DNA of 64,000 nt from Bradyrhizobium diazoefficiens (lineage in GTDB: Bacteria > Pseudomonadota > Alphaproteobacteria > Rhizobiales > Xanthobacteraceae). Positions 32,721 through 40,869 of the stretch are shown piece by piece. Below the pieces are notes generated by a model that was given only the letters and a program-made list of their open reading frames with translations, was not told the DNA's origin and ran no database searches. Both the position numbers and the translations under genes were made by a program. The DNA lies in assembly GCF_016612535.1 (NCBI RefSeq), contig NZ_JAENXS010000001.1:1823501-1887500 (forward strand), read 5' to 3'. How positions within the stretch are numbered: position 1 is the stretch's first letter; each line of letters begins with the position of its first letter.

Positions 32721-33458
32721 ATGACACAGAGCCAGCACATCATGATCGTCGACGACGAGGCCCCGGCCCGGGAGATGGTCGGCGATTACCTCAAGATGCA
32801 CGGCTTCACCGTGACGCTGTGCGACGGCGGCAGGTCCTTGCGCGCCGCCATCGACGGCGGCATGCCCGACCTCGTCGTGCTCGACCTCAACATGCCCGAG
32901 GAAGACGGCCTCTCGATCATCCGCGACCTCAAGAGCCGCATCAACGTTCCCGTGATCATGCTGACGGCGACCGCGAGCCCGATCGACCGCGTCGTCGGTC
33001 TCGAGCTCGGCGCCGACGATTACGTGGCCAAGCCCTGCGAGCTGCGCGAGCTGATGGCACGCATCCGCTCGGTGCTGCGGCGGAGCGCGCCGGTGAAGAA
33101 CGTCGCCGCTGAGACGGCGGCGGCGAAATCCGACAAGGACCAGCTGGTGCGCTTCGGCACCAAATGGCTCGATCTCGAAGCCCAGGCGCTGCGTGACGAC
33201 GAGGGCAACGAGCATCCGCTGACCGCGTCCGAGTTCGGACTATTGAAGGTGTTCGCGGCCAATCCAAAGCGCGTGCTGTCGCGCGAGCGCCTGCTCGAAC
33301 TCGCCAACGCGCGCGACGCCGAAGCCTTCGACCGCGCCGTCGACCTCCGCATCATGCGCATCCGCCGCAAGATCGAGCCCGACCCGACCAAGCCCGCCGT
33401 GATCCGCACCATCCGCGGCGGCGGCTATCTGTTCTCGCCGGCAGGCGAGAAGGCGTAG
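32721..33458 (+). CDS. OmpR/PhoB-type response regulator
   Basis: Transcription factor of 245 aa. The receiver domain has the acidic pair D11/D12, the phospho-acceptor D55 in LVVLDLNMPEEDG, the switch Thr in MLTATAS, and the conserved Lys in YVAKPCELREL. The C-terminal winged helix contains LTASEFGLLKVFAANPKRVLSRERL and RAVDLRIMRIRRKIE. It follows the hybrid kinase by 35 bases with TGAAGTGAC before the ATG and is the output of the four-gene operon. Target genes are unknown; the divergent UgpB-like gene is an obvious candidate. Confidence 0.92.
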   Translation: MTQSQHIMIVDDEAPAREMVGDYLKMHGFTVTLCDGGRSLRAAIDGGMPDLVVLDLNMPEEDGLSIIRDLKSRINVPVIMLTATASPIDRVVGLELGADDYVAKPCELRELMARIRSVLRRSAPVKNVAAETAAAKSDKDQLVRFGTKWLDLEAQALRDDEGNEHPLTASEFGLLKVFAANPKRVLSRERLLELANARDAEAFDRAVDLRIMRIRRKIEPDPTKPAVIRTIRGGGYLFSPAGEKA

Positions 33459-33763
33459 GGGCCGGCAGCACTCACCGCTGTCGTCCCGGCGAAGGCATGG
33501 GTTGAGGCAACATTGAACGCAAGACGTGGAAATACGTTCCCCGCTGCCTCGAACGCCTCAAAGTAACCCACCCGTATTTTCCGTACATTGAAATTGCACG
33601 CTTTTTTACCGCGAATGTTTCGTCGCGGCCGTTACGACGAAACAATTTGACGGCGCACGAAACCATTTTCCCCTTTTCGTGCAGACGTCCCGAAACGTTG
33701 GCTCATTAACACTTTGGTCCAAGGAAACGCCGCTCGGTTGCGGCGCACCGGGGAGCTAAGTCA
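33459..33763. other. intergenic region upstream of the ECF sigma factor
   Basis: 305 bases. It begins with half of a GTCGTCCCGGCGAAGGC repeat (33480), has a perfect 10-base inverted repeat at 33616-33644, and then several GAAAC motifs (33639, 33658, 33691) in AT-richer sequence leading to the sigma gene. The minus-strand ORF across it has no ribosome site and is rejected. Confidence 0.5.
33616..33644. promoter_or_regulatory. 10-base inverted repeat TGTTTCGTCG / CGACGAAACA
   Basis: Perfect arms with a 9-base loop, followed by ATTTG rather than a T-run. It may terminate the kinase/regulator operon or be a regulatory site for the sigma gene. The right arm forms CGAAACAATTTGA, nearly repeated after the sigma gene at 34447-34458. 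Confidence 0.45.
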
Positions 33764-34375
33764 ATGCCGAACGTCATCGCCATCAACGCCCAGGCCAGCC
33801 AGAGCATCATTGCCGCTCAGGCAACCTCGGACGATATGCTTCTGGAAAGCATTGCCGACGGCAACCGGACGTCCATGCACATCCTTTACTGCCGTCATAA
33901 TGTGCGTGTGTACCGCTTCATTCTGCGCATCGTCCGCGACGCCACCACGGCGGAAGACCTGGTCAGCCAGGTGTTTTTGGACGTGTGGCGGACCGCCGGC
34001 CAGTTCCAGGGCCGCTCGCAGGTCTCGACCTGGCTGCTGTCGATCGCCCGCTTCAAGGCGCTGACCGCGATGCGCCAGCGCCGCTTCGAGGACATCGACC
34101 AGGAAGACGTGCGCCAGATCCCGGACAGCTGCGACACGCCGGAGACGTCGCTCGACCGCAGCGACACCAGCGCCATCCTGCGCGCCTGCGTCGCCAAGTT
34201 GTCGCCCGCACATCGCGAGATTATCACGCTCGTCTACTACCATGAGAAGTCGGTGGAGGAGGTCGGACAGATCATCGGCATCCCCCAGAGCACGGTGAAG
34301 ACCCGGATGTTCTATGCCCGCAAGCAGCTCGCCGATCTGCTTAAGCATTGCGGCGTCGACCGTTTCGCGGCCTGA
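33764..34375 (+). CDS. ECF-type RNA polymerase sigma factor
   Basis: Sigma-70-family protein of 203 aa. Region 2 is visible in ILYCRHNVRVYRFILRIVRDATTAEDLVSQVFLDVW and QVSTWLLSIARFKAL. Region 4 is LSPAHREIITLVYYHEKSVEEVGQIIGIPQSTVKTRMFYARKQL. A 30-residue N-terminal extension (IAINAQASQSIIAAQATS) precedes region 2. No anti-sigma gene adjoins it on either side, which is unusual for an ECF factor. GAAAC motifs flank the gene and may be part of promoters it reads. Confidence 0.9.
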   Translation: MPNVIAINAQASQSIIAAQATSDDMLLESIADGNRTSMHILYCRHNVRVYRFILRIVRDATTAEDLVSQVFLDVWRTAGQFQGRSQVSTWLLSIARFKALTAMRQRRFEDIDQEDVRQIPDSCDTPETSLDRSDTSAILRACVAKLSPAHREIITLVYYHEKSVEEVGQIIGIPQSTVKTRMFYARKQLADLLKHCGVDRFAA

Positions 34376-34673
34376 CATCGAATGATTTCAAAGAGATAGG
34401 GCCGTTTCTGCGACCCCGTCCCGGGACACGAAAGCGTTACCGCCAACGAAACAATTGAAACAAACCACAACATCAGGCGGAAAAACTTCGTCCCTATAAA
34501 GCTCACATACGGTTTCGTTAAACCTCCCAAGACCTCCAGCGACCCGGACGGGATGCCCCCCTCCGGGTCGCTTTGTATTTGGGGGCCCCCCTCCGTCACG
34601 AACGTGTGACGCCGCGTAACGATCGCAGCCTCCATCCCGAACTGCCCTCGTGACCTCCTTCACGAGTGCCCCG
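34376..34673. other. intergenic region after the sigma gene; possible small RNA
   Basis: About 300 bases without an ORF. It contains CGAAACAATTGA (34447-34458), TATAAA at 34495, and a strong terminator at 34538-34572 followed by TTTGTATTT. The terminator is about 160 bases past the sigma stop, so it either ends a long 3' untranslated region or belongs to an independent short transcript. Confidence 0.5.
34538..34580 (+). terminator. rho-independent terminator
   Basis: Eleven-base stem AGCGACCCGGA / TCCGGGTCGCT with a 13-base loop, followed by TTTGTATTT. It is the clearest intrinsic terminator in the window and would end transcription from the sigma-factor region. Confidence 0.8.
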
Positions 34674-35372
34674 ATGCTCGAACTTCTCTTCGCCGTCCTT
34701 GCCGGCATCCTCACCATCGCAGCGCCCTGCACGCTGCCGATGCTGCCGATCCTGCTTGGCGCCTCGATCGGGCGCACGTCGCAGCTGCGCCCCGCCATGA
34801 TCGCGCTCGGCTTCGTCATCTCCTTCTCCGCGGTCGCACTGCTGCTCGGCGCGCTGACGCGGCTGTTCGATTTCGATCCGAACGTGCTGCGCGAGGCCGC
34901 CGCGATCCTGCTGCTCGGATTCGGCCTGCTGATGCTGTGGCCGGCGCCGTTCGAATGGCTGTCGATCCGGCTCAATGGCTGGCTCGACCTCGGTTCTGGC
35001 AGCGCCACACAACGCGAGGGCGCGCTCGGCGGCCTCGTGCTCGGCACCACGCTCGGCCTGGTCTGGACGCCCTGCGCCGGTCCCGTGCTCGGCTCGATCC
35101 TGACGCTGGTCGCGACCTCCCGGAATCTGGCCTGGGCCGGCACGCTGCTGATCGCCTACGCGATCGGCGCGGCAATCCCGATGCTGGCGATCGCCTATGG
35201 CGGACAGGCCGCGACCACGCGCGTGCGCGGCCTCGCACGCATCTCGCCGCGGCTGCAGCAGGGTTTTGGCGTGGTCGTGATCGCCTTCGCGATCGCCGCC
35301 TACTTCCAATACGACACGCTGATCGTGGCGTGGCTCACCGGATTCTACCCCACCGGCCAGATCGGCCTGTGA
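34674..35372 (+). CDS. CcdA/DsbD-like thiol-reduction membrane protein
   Basis: Inner-membrane protein of about 232 aa with six predicted helices. It passes reducing equivalents from cytoplasmic thioredoxin to the periplasm. The two conserved membrane cysteines are in AAPCTLPMLP (helix 1) and WTPCAGPVLG (helix 4), the paired PC motifs of CcdA. A GTG at 34650 is in frame; ATG 34674 places the start just before helix 1 and is preferred, with modest confidence. The periplasmic thioredoxin-like gene 31 bases downstream is its likely partner. Confidence 0.85.
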   Translation: MLELLFAVLAGILTIAAPCTLPMLPILLGASIGRTSQLRPAMIALGFVISFSAVALLLGALTRLFDFDPNVLREAAAILLLGFGLLMLWPAPFEWLSIRLNGWLDLGSGSATQREGALGGLVLGTTLGLVWTPCAGPVLGSILTLVATSRNLAWAGTLLIAYAIGAAIPMLAIAYGGQAATTRVRGLARISPRLQQGFGVVVIAFAIAAYFQYDTLIVAWLTGFYPTGQIGL

Positions 35373-35403
35373 TCACCCAGCATCTCAACCGGAGGACGCT
35401 TCC

Positions 35404-35961
35404 ATGACTCTCAAACTACTCGCTGTGTCTGCCTCGCTGATCGGCTTCGCCCTGACCGGCGCCGCCATTCCCGGCATCTGCGACGAGGCCGCAGCGCCGA
35501 TCAAGGTCGCCGCCGCGACGCAAGGGTCCGCGCCCGACTTCACCGGCATCAGCAACTGGTTCAACTCGAAGCCACTGAGCATCGCCGGCCTGCGCGGCAA
35601 GGTCGTGCTGGTCGACTTCTGGACCTATGGCTGCGTCAACTGCGTCAACACGCTGCCGCACGTCACCGAGCTTTACGCCAAGTACAGGGACAAGGGCCTC
35701 GTCGTGGTCGGCGTGCACACGCCGGAATTCCCGTTCGAGCGTTCCGCCTCCAACGTGCAGGCCGCGCTGAAGCGCCACGGCATCACCTATCCGGTGGCGC
35801 AGGACAATGATTCCGGCACCTGGAACGCCTATCGCAACCAATATTGGCCGGCGCAATACCTTATCGACCAGAACGGCAAGATCGTGTTTCAGCACGAAGG
35901 CGAAGGCCGTTACGACGAGATCGACCGCGCCGTGGCCAGGCTGCTGAACGCCAATAGCTGA
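35404..35961 (+). CDS. periplasmic thioredoxin-like (TlpA/DipZ C-domain-like) protein
   Basis: Exported thiol-disulfide protein of 185 aa with a signal peptide (LLAVSASLIGFALTGAAIPGICDEAAA). The active site is YGCVNCVN, within VVLVDFWTYGCVNCVNTLPHV. VGVHTPEFPFER and the cis-Pro region YWPAQYLID follow, as in the DipZ/redoxin group. GGAGG precedes the ATG. It is co-transcribed with the CcdA-like protein, which would keep its cysteines reduced. Roles in cytochrome maturation or methionine-sulfoxide and peroxide repair are possible. Confidence 0.88.
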   Translation: MTLKLLAVSASLIGFALTGAAIPGICDEAAAPIKVAAATQGSAPDFTGISNWFNSKPLSIAGLRGKVVLVDFWTYGCVNCVNTLPHVTELYAKYRDKGLVVVGVHTPEFPFERSASNVQAALKRHGITYPVAQDNDSGTWNAYRNQYWPAQYLIDQNGKIVFQHEGEGRYDEIDRAVARLLNANS

Positions 35962-36075
35962 TGTCGTACGGGTTAGACAAAGAGTCCTATAGGATGGGAG
36001 GACGGCATTGGTCATCATATGCCTAAGCCGGGCGCGATGGCGTAGCTGAGCAGCCAGATCGGCGCCCCCTATAAC

Positions 36076-36094
36076 CACAACACGTTGCGTTGTG
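36076..36094. promoter_or_regulatory. CACAAC-N7-GTTGTG inverted repeat before cioA
   Basis: Perfect 6-base arms end 12 bases before the oxidase start codon. No FNR/FixK box (TTGAT-N4-ATCAA) is seen in the 145-base gap, so oxygen control is not evident. The repeat could be an operator or a leader hairpin near the ribosome site. Confidence 0.35.
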
Positions 36095-36106
36095 ACGGGA
36101 GCGCCG

Positions 36107-37516
36107 ATGCTATCGAACCTTGATCCCATCGTGCTTGCACGTGCGCAGTTCGCATTCACGATGTCGTTCCACATCGTGTTTCCGGCATTCTCGATCGGGC
36201 TTGCCAGCTATCTTGCCGTGCTGGAAGCCATCTGGCTGTGGACCGGCCGGGAGGTCTTTCTCAACCTGTTCCACTATTGGCTGAAGATCTTCGCGATTGC
36301 CTTCGGCATGGGCGTGGTGTCGGGCATCGTGATGTCCTACCAGTTCGGAACCAATTGGTCGGGCTTTGCCGACAAGACGGGACCGGTCATCGGTCCCTTG
36401 ATGGCTTACGAGGTGCTGACCGCGTTCTTCCTCGAAGCCGGGTTCCTCGGCGTGATGCTGTTCGGTCTTGATCGCGTCGGCCCGAGGCTGCACTTCGTCG
36501 CGACGTTGATGGTTGCGATCGGCACGCTGATCTCGGCGTTCTGGATCCTATCGGCCAATTCGTGGATGCAAACCCCGGCGGGCTACGCCGTCAATTCCGA
36601 TGGCCAGTTCGTGGTCGCCGACTGGCTCGAGGTCATCTTCAATCCGTCCTTCCCCTATCGGCTCGTCCATATGGTGCTCGCCGCCTACCTGACCACGTCG
36701 CTCGTGGTCGGCGCCGTCGGCGCGTATCATCTGCTGCGCGACCCGCATCTTGCCGGCCCCCGGGTCATGTTCTCGATGGCGATGTGGATGGCGGCACTGG
36801 TCGCGCCGGTCCAGATCCTGGCCGGCGACCAGCACGGCCTCAACACGCTGGCGCATCAACCAGCCAAGGTCATGGCGATGGAAGGGCACTACCAGAGCCA
36901 CGGCAACGGCGCACCACTCGTCCTGTTCGGACTGCCCGATCAGGCCGCCGGCAGGATCGACTATGAGATCGCAATCCCGAAACTGTCCTCTTTGATCCTG
37001 AAACACTCGCTCGATGCGCCGCTCGCGGGGCTGGACACCGTGCCCCGCGAAAACTGGCCACCGGTGCCGATCACATTCTGGTCGTTCCGCATCATGGTCG
37101 CGCTGGGCTTCCTGATGTTCGGGCTGGGGCTTTCGAGCCTGTGGGCCCGCTGGCGCGGCACCCTGTTCGACTCCCGGCCACTGCACATGTTCGCGCTGAC
37201 GATGGGGCCCGCGGGGTTCATTGCGGTGCTTGCGGGCTGGATCACCACCGAGACAGGCCGGCAGCCTTTCACGGTCTACGGCCTGTTGCGAACGGCGGAC
37301 GCAGCCTCGCCGCTGGCCGCGCCGGCGGTGGGGTCGTCATTGCTGGCCTTCATCGTCGTCTACTTCGTCGTGTTCGCGGCGGGCGTCGTCTACATCCTGC
37401 GCTTGATGGGATCATCGCCGCATCACGGAGAGCAGGGGCCGCGCGGCGACCTGCCGGCGCGCGCCGCCGGCATCACTCCGGCCTCGGGCGTTGCGGGACA
37501 GGGGGTGCTGTCATGA
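36107..37516 (+). CDS. cioA: cytochrome bd-type quinol oxidase subunit I (CIO type)
   Basis: Inner-membrane subunit of 469 aa carrying the haems and quinol site. H22 in MSFHIVFP is the expected high-spin haem ligand, and RLVHMVLAAYL holds another. The short Q-loop GDQHGLNTLAHQPAKVMAMEG contains the quinol-site Lys and Glu. The short loop and the PALxxG-type C-terminus indicate the cyanide-insensitive form. ATG 36107 follows GGGAG; an earlier in-frame start at 36092 is less likely. Its stop overlaps the subunit II start (ATGA at 37513). Confidence 0.93.
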   Translation: MLSNLDPIVLARAQFAFTMSFHIVFPAFSIGLASYLAVLEAIWLWTGREVFLNLFHYWLKIFAIAFGMGVVSGIVMSYQFGTNWSGFADKTGPVIGPLMAYEVLTAFFLEAGFLGVMLFGLDRVGPRLHFVATLMVAIGTLISAFWILSANSWMQTPAGYAVNSDGQFVVADWLEVIFNPSFPYRLVHMVLAAYLTTSLVVGAVGAYHLLRDPHLAGPRVMFSMAMWMAALVAPVQILAGDQHGLNTLAHQPAKVMAMEGHYQSHGNGAPLVLFGLPDQAAGRIDYEIAIPKLSSLILKHSLDAPLAGLDTVPRENWPPVPITFWSFRIMVALGFLMFGLGLSSLWARWRGTLFDSRPLHMFALTMGPAGFIAVLAGWITTETGRQPFTVYGLLRTADAASPLAAPAVGSSLLAFIVVYFVVFAAGVVYILRLMGSSPHHGEQGPRGDLPARAAGITPASGVAGQGVLS

Positions 37517-38523
37517 CCGCCGCCATCGACCTCGCCACCGTCTGGGCGTTCATCATCGCGTTCGCGGTATTCGTCTACGTCGTGATGGACGGCTTCGATC
37601 TGGGCCTCGGCATCCTGTTTCCCCTGTTTCCCGCCAAGGCCGACCGCGACGTCATGATGAACAGCGTGGCGCCGGTCTGGGACGGCAACGAGACCTGGCT
37701 CGTGCTGGGCGGCGGCGGCCTGATGGCCGCCTTTCCGCTCGCCTACGCAGTGCTGATGCCAGCGCTCTACACACCCATGATCGCGATGTTGATTGGGCTG
37801 GTCTTCCGCGGCGTCGCCTTCGAATTTCGCTGGCGCACCACGGCGGCGCGAAACCGCTGGGACATTGCCTTTGCCTTGGGATCGCTGCTGGCGACGCTGG
37901 CGCAGGGCGTCGCGCTCGGCGCTATCCTGCAAGGCGTGCATGTAGAGGCGCGGCAATACGCCGGCGGCTGGTGGGACTGGCTGACGCCGTTCAGCCTCCT
38001 GACGGGAATTGCCCTGATGATCGGCTACTCCCTGCTGGGCGCCACCTGGCTCGTTCTGAAAACCGAGGGCGCCCTGCGCGACAAGGCCTACAGGCTGAGT
38101 TGGTATCTGCTGTTCGCGATGCTTGCGGCAATCGCAACGGTCAGCATCGCCACGCCGTTTCTCAGCATCCAATATGCGCAGCGCTGGTTCACTTGGCCGA
38201 ACATCATCCTGGTCACGCCGGTTCCGGTCGCTGTCGCGGCCGTGACCGCGCTCCTGATGCGAAGCCTCTCGCAGAAGCAGGACTCCAGGCCGTTTGTCCT
38301 GACGCTGGTTCTGTTCGCGCTGTCCTATGCCGGGCTCGGCATCAGCATGTATCCCTATATCGTGCCGCAGAGCATCACGATCTGGCAGGCGGCTGCGCCG
38401 CAAAACAGCCAGCTCTTCATGCTCGTCGGCGTGGCCGGACTGGTGCCACTGATTCTCGGCTATACCGGCTGGGCCTATTGGGTCTTCCGCGGCAAGGTCA
38501 GGGCCGCGAGCGGTTACCACTGA
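37513..38523 (+). CDS. cioB: cytochrome bd-type quinol oxidase subunit II
   Basis: Inner-membrane partner subunit of 336 aa with about eight helices. The N-terminus WAFIIAFAVFVYVVMDGFDLGLGILFP is the CydB signature, followed by APVWDGNETWLVLGGGGLMAAFP, LVFRGVAFEFR and SWYLLFAML. It is translationally coupled to subunit I. The open frame extends upstream to 37141 in another frame of cioA and is not used. A very small third gene overlaps its stop. Confidence 0.93.
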   Translation: MTAAIDLATVWAFIIAFAVFVYVVMDGFDLGLGILFPLFPAKADRDVMMNSVAPVWDGNETWLVLGGGGLMAAFPLAYAVLMPALYTPMIAMLIGLVFRGVAFEFRWRTTAARNRWDIAFALGSLLATLAQGVALGAILQGVHVEARQYAGGWWDWLTPFSLLTGIALMIGYSLLGATWLVLKTEGALRDKAYRLSWYLLFAMLAAIATVSIATPFLSIQYAQRWFTWPNIILVTPVPVAVAAVTALLMRSLSQKQDSRPFVLTLVLFALSYAGLGISMYPYIVPQSITIWQAAAPQNSQLFMLVGVAGLVPLILGYTGWAYWVFRGKVRAASGYH

Positions 38524-38651
38524 TGCCGCGCGAAGCGGAGCCGAAGCCGCTGTGGCAGCGACTGATGTGGTTCGCCGTTCTCTGGCTCGGCGGCGTGGGC
38601 GCCGTCACCGCGATTTCGTTCGGTCTCAGACTGTGGCTTGCGCCGAAATGA
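38523..38651 (+). CDS. small bd-oxidase accessory protein (DUF2474/CydX-like)
   Basis: 42-aa single-helix membrane protein (PLWQRLMWFAVLWLGGVGAV...SFGLRLWLAPK). The position directly after cioB with a TGATG overlap, the length and the tryptophan-rich helix fit DUF2474, the small proteins that accompany CIO-type oxidases as CydX does for CydAB. It probably stabilises the haem environment of subunit I. Confidence 0.82.
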   Translation: MPREAEPKPLWQRLMWFAVLWLGGVGAVTAISFGLRLWLAPK

Positions 38652-38810
38652 TCGGCCGGGCCACCGAAGGAATCGTGCGCCACGGCCGCTAACGACGACC
38701 GCACCGTGGCGCGGCTGCTGAACGCCGCGGTCGCATCGGGGACGTCCGAGGCGGCTTGACTCCGCGGACCCGCCCGTAGAGTTTCGCAGCCCTGCAACAA
38801 GCCGCTCGTA

Positions 38811-39785
38811 ATGGACGACGCGACCACCAGCAACGACATTCGCCTTCGTGAAGGCTCCTCGATCGCGCAGCGCCTGGTCATGGCCGGGTCTGCGGCGGCC
38901 GTTGCGCTTTGTTTCACGCCGGGCCTGTTCACACACGATGCGCTCGAGGTGATCATCTCCGTGGTCGCGATGCTGGCGGGCGCCGCGTTCGTCGGTGCCG
39001 TCATGCTGACCCCGGCGGTGGTGTGGATCATCACGCCCGAAGAAATCCTGATCGGGCGGCAGCGTCCGTTCGGCAAGCTTCAGACCAGGATCGTCACGAA
39101 AGACGACATCAGGGGGCTTCAGGTTCCTGGCAGCAAAACCGCCAAGGCCCGCTTCCAGCTGGCCTTTACGCTGACCTCGGGCGAACGCCTGACAAGCCCG
39201 TCCCTCGCCGACGTCACGCATGTTCGTGACACCGTGGCCCGCATCGCCACGCAATTCGATGTTCCCGACGTCGAGGCGCCGGTCAATCCGCTCGATGCCA
39301 GCAATCCCGAGATGCGTCTCGGCGAACCCGTCGAGCCGTTTCCCCAGAGGGACATCCGGATCGCAGCCTTGATCGTCGTCGCGCTGAGTGGTGCACCCTA
39401 CGCCTACAGGCTGTGGCGGGGTTTGCCGCCCAATTCGATCGACATCATGCTGCTGCCGCTTGGCGTCATCGCCGGGTTCGCGGTTTACAGATTCGCCAAT
39501 CTGGTCACCGGGGCCTTCTGGATCATCCGGCAAGAGGATATCCGCGTCGAACGCCTCTGGGGCAACGGCCAGCCGCGCGCGGACCATATTGAAGGGCGCG
39601 ACGTCAAAGCGATCACGGTCGAGCGCCGCGGCCGGTCCGAGGACGAGCACTGCATCGTCGTGATCCGGTTGCAGTCCGGACGCAAGTTTCGCAGCCCCCG
39701 CATCGGATCGCGCAACGAAGCGCGGGCCGTGGGCACCGAGATCGTCCGGCGGCTCGGGATTGGGCCTGAGGCCAGCCAGATTTAG
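38811..39785 (+). CDS. membrane protein with two PH-like repeats
   Basis: 324-aa protein of unknown function showing an internal duplication. Each half has a pair of hydrophobic helices followed by a beta-rich domain. Half 1 is AVVWIITPEEILIGRQRPFGKLQTR...LTSGERLTSPSLADVTHVRDTVARI. Half 2 is GAFWIIRQEDIRVERLWGNGQPR...LQSGRKFRSPRIGSRNEARAVGTEIV. The pattern (WII-x-E-I...G-ER-x-SP...) resembles bacterial PH (YdbT/DUF304-like) domains. The RBS is not clear, and ATG 38811 is chosen as the first Met. It stands alone downstream of the oxidase operon. Confidence 0.7.
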   Translation: MDDATTSNDIRLREGSSIAQRLVMAGSAAAVALCFTPGLFTHDALEVIISVVAMLAGAAFVGAVMLTPAVVWIITPEEILIGRQRPFGKLQTRIVTKDDIRGLQVPGSKTAKARFQLAFTLTSGERLTSPSLADVTHVRDTVARIATQFDVPDVEAPVNPLDASNPEMRLGEPVEPFPQRDIRIAALIVVALSGAPYAYRLWRGLPPNSIDIMLLPLGVIAGFAVYRFANLVTGAFWIIRQEDIRVERLWGNGQPRADHIEGRDVKAITVERRGRSEDEHCIVVIRLQSGRKFRSPRIGSRNEARAVGTEIVRRLGIGPEASQI

Positions 39786-40148
39786 CTGGCATCTAGTGCC
39801 AATTGTCGAAGTTGGTCTCACCCGCGAATTCGGTCTGTGCCTCTCCCGCTTGCGGGAGAGGTCGCGCCGAAGGCGCGGGTGAGGGCTCTCTCCACATCGG
39901 GAGTGCCCCATCGCGGAAACACCCTCTCCCCAGCCCTCCCCCGCACGCGGGGGAGGGAGCGCACCGGTCTCACGACGCAATCTGTGCTTTTCGCGCCATC
40001 CCCCGTTCATGGCATTGCCGGGCCCCGTCAAAAAACCAAAGCATTCTCGTGACATACCAGGCGGGCGCGCCATCAACTTGCCACGAAGCTGCCCCTGAAT
40101 TCAGATGGTTCCTGACGATTTGCGCTGTGGCAGCGGGGAGAGCTTGAA
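39786..40148. other. intergenic region, 363 bases
   Basis: A third of this gap is the family B repeat at 39840-39960. The rest (39961-40148) has no ORF with a ribosome site; it ends with GGGGAGAGCTTGAA before the L,D-transpeptidase start. Confidence 0.55.
39840..39960. repeat. two-hairpin GC-rich palindromic repeat (family B)
   Basis: Hairpin CCTCTCCCGC/GCGGGAGAGG (39840-39861), then TCGCGCCGAAGGCGCGGGTG, then ACCCTCTCCCC and hairpin CCTCCCCCGC/GCGGGGGAGG (about 39934-39957). This is the best preserved copy and nearly identical in its arms to the one at 26189. Confidence 0.9.
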
Positions 40149-40741
40149 ATGACGGATTTTCGTCGGCTGACCGGGGCGTTTGTGGCTGCGATCGGCCTGA
40201 TCCTGTCCGCGCCGCAGGCCTTCGCGCAGCAGCCCGACCGCGGCGACGAGCCTGGTCTGATCGCCGATGACAGCTACGAGCTCGATCCGGAATGGCAGAA
40301 GCAGGTCGTGTACTACCGCACGACCGAAGCGCCGGGCACCATCATCATCTCCACCACCGAGCGCCACCTCTATCTGGTGCAGCCCGGCGGGCGCGCGATC
40401 CGCTACGGCATCGGCGTCGGCCGCGACGGTTTTCAGTGGCAGGGGCTGGTGAACATCACCAACAAGAAGGAATGGCCGGACTGGACGCCGCCGGCGGAGA
40501 TGATCCAGCGCCAGCCCTATCTGCCGCGCTTCATGGCCGGCGGCCCGGCAACCCGCTCGGCGCCCGCGCCATGTATCTGGGCACCACGGTCTACCGCATC
40601 CACGGCACCAACCGGCCCGACACGATCGGCACCAAGGTGTCGTCGGGCTGCTTCCGTCTCGTCAACAATGACGTTGCCGACCTCTACGATCGCGTCCCTG
40701 TTGGCACCAAGGTGGTCATCCGGCAGAAGCCTGAACTTTAA
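40149..40741 (+). pseudogene. L,D-transpeptidase (YkuD) gene with a -1 frameshift
   Basis: The product would be an exported peptidoglycan cross-linking enzyme of about 197 aa. The signal peptide and YkuD N-half are read in the first frame (ERHLYLVQPGGRAIRYGIGVGR ... PRFMAGG). The catalytic half, HGTNRPDTIGTKVSSGCFRL with the active Cys, lies in another frame ending at 40741. The switch falls near 40541-40550, where GGCCCGGCAACCC appears to lack one G (GGCCCGGGCAACCC would restore GGPGNPLGARAMYLG). Unrepaired, the first frame runs to 40838 without the active site. The cause is either a real inactivating deletion or a sequencing error. Confidence 0.85.
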
Positions 40742-40869
40742 GATTTATCTTCTGGGTACGATCTTCTCGGAAACCCGCTTCGCACTTTGCGCTACCACGG
40801 CCCTCCGGGTCCGGATCGTGCCTTCCGCCCTCGCCTGAATTCCTTTTCCCGATTTTTCGAGAGAGCAAC

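Noticed and set aside
36076-36094. Possible FNR/FixK box controlling the bd oxidase
   Set aside because: The dyad CACAAC-N7-GTTGTG does not match TTGAT-N4-ATCAA; recorded only as an unassigned inverted repeat.
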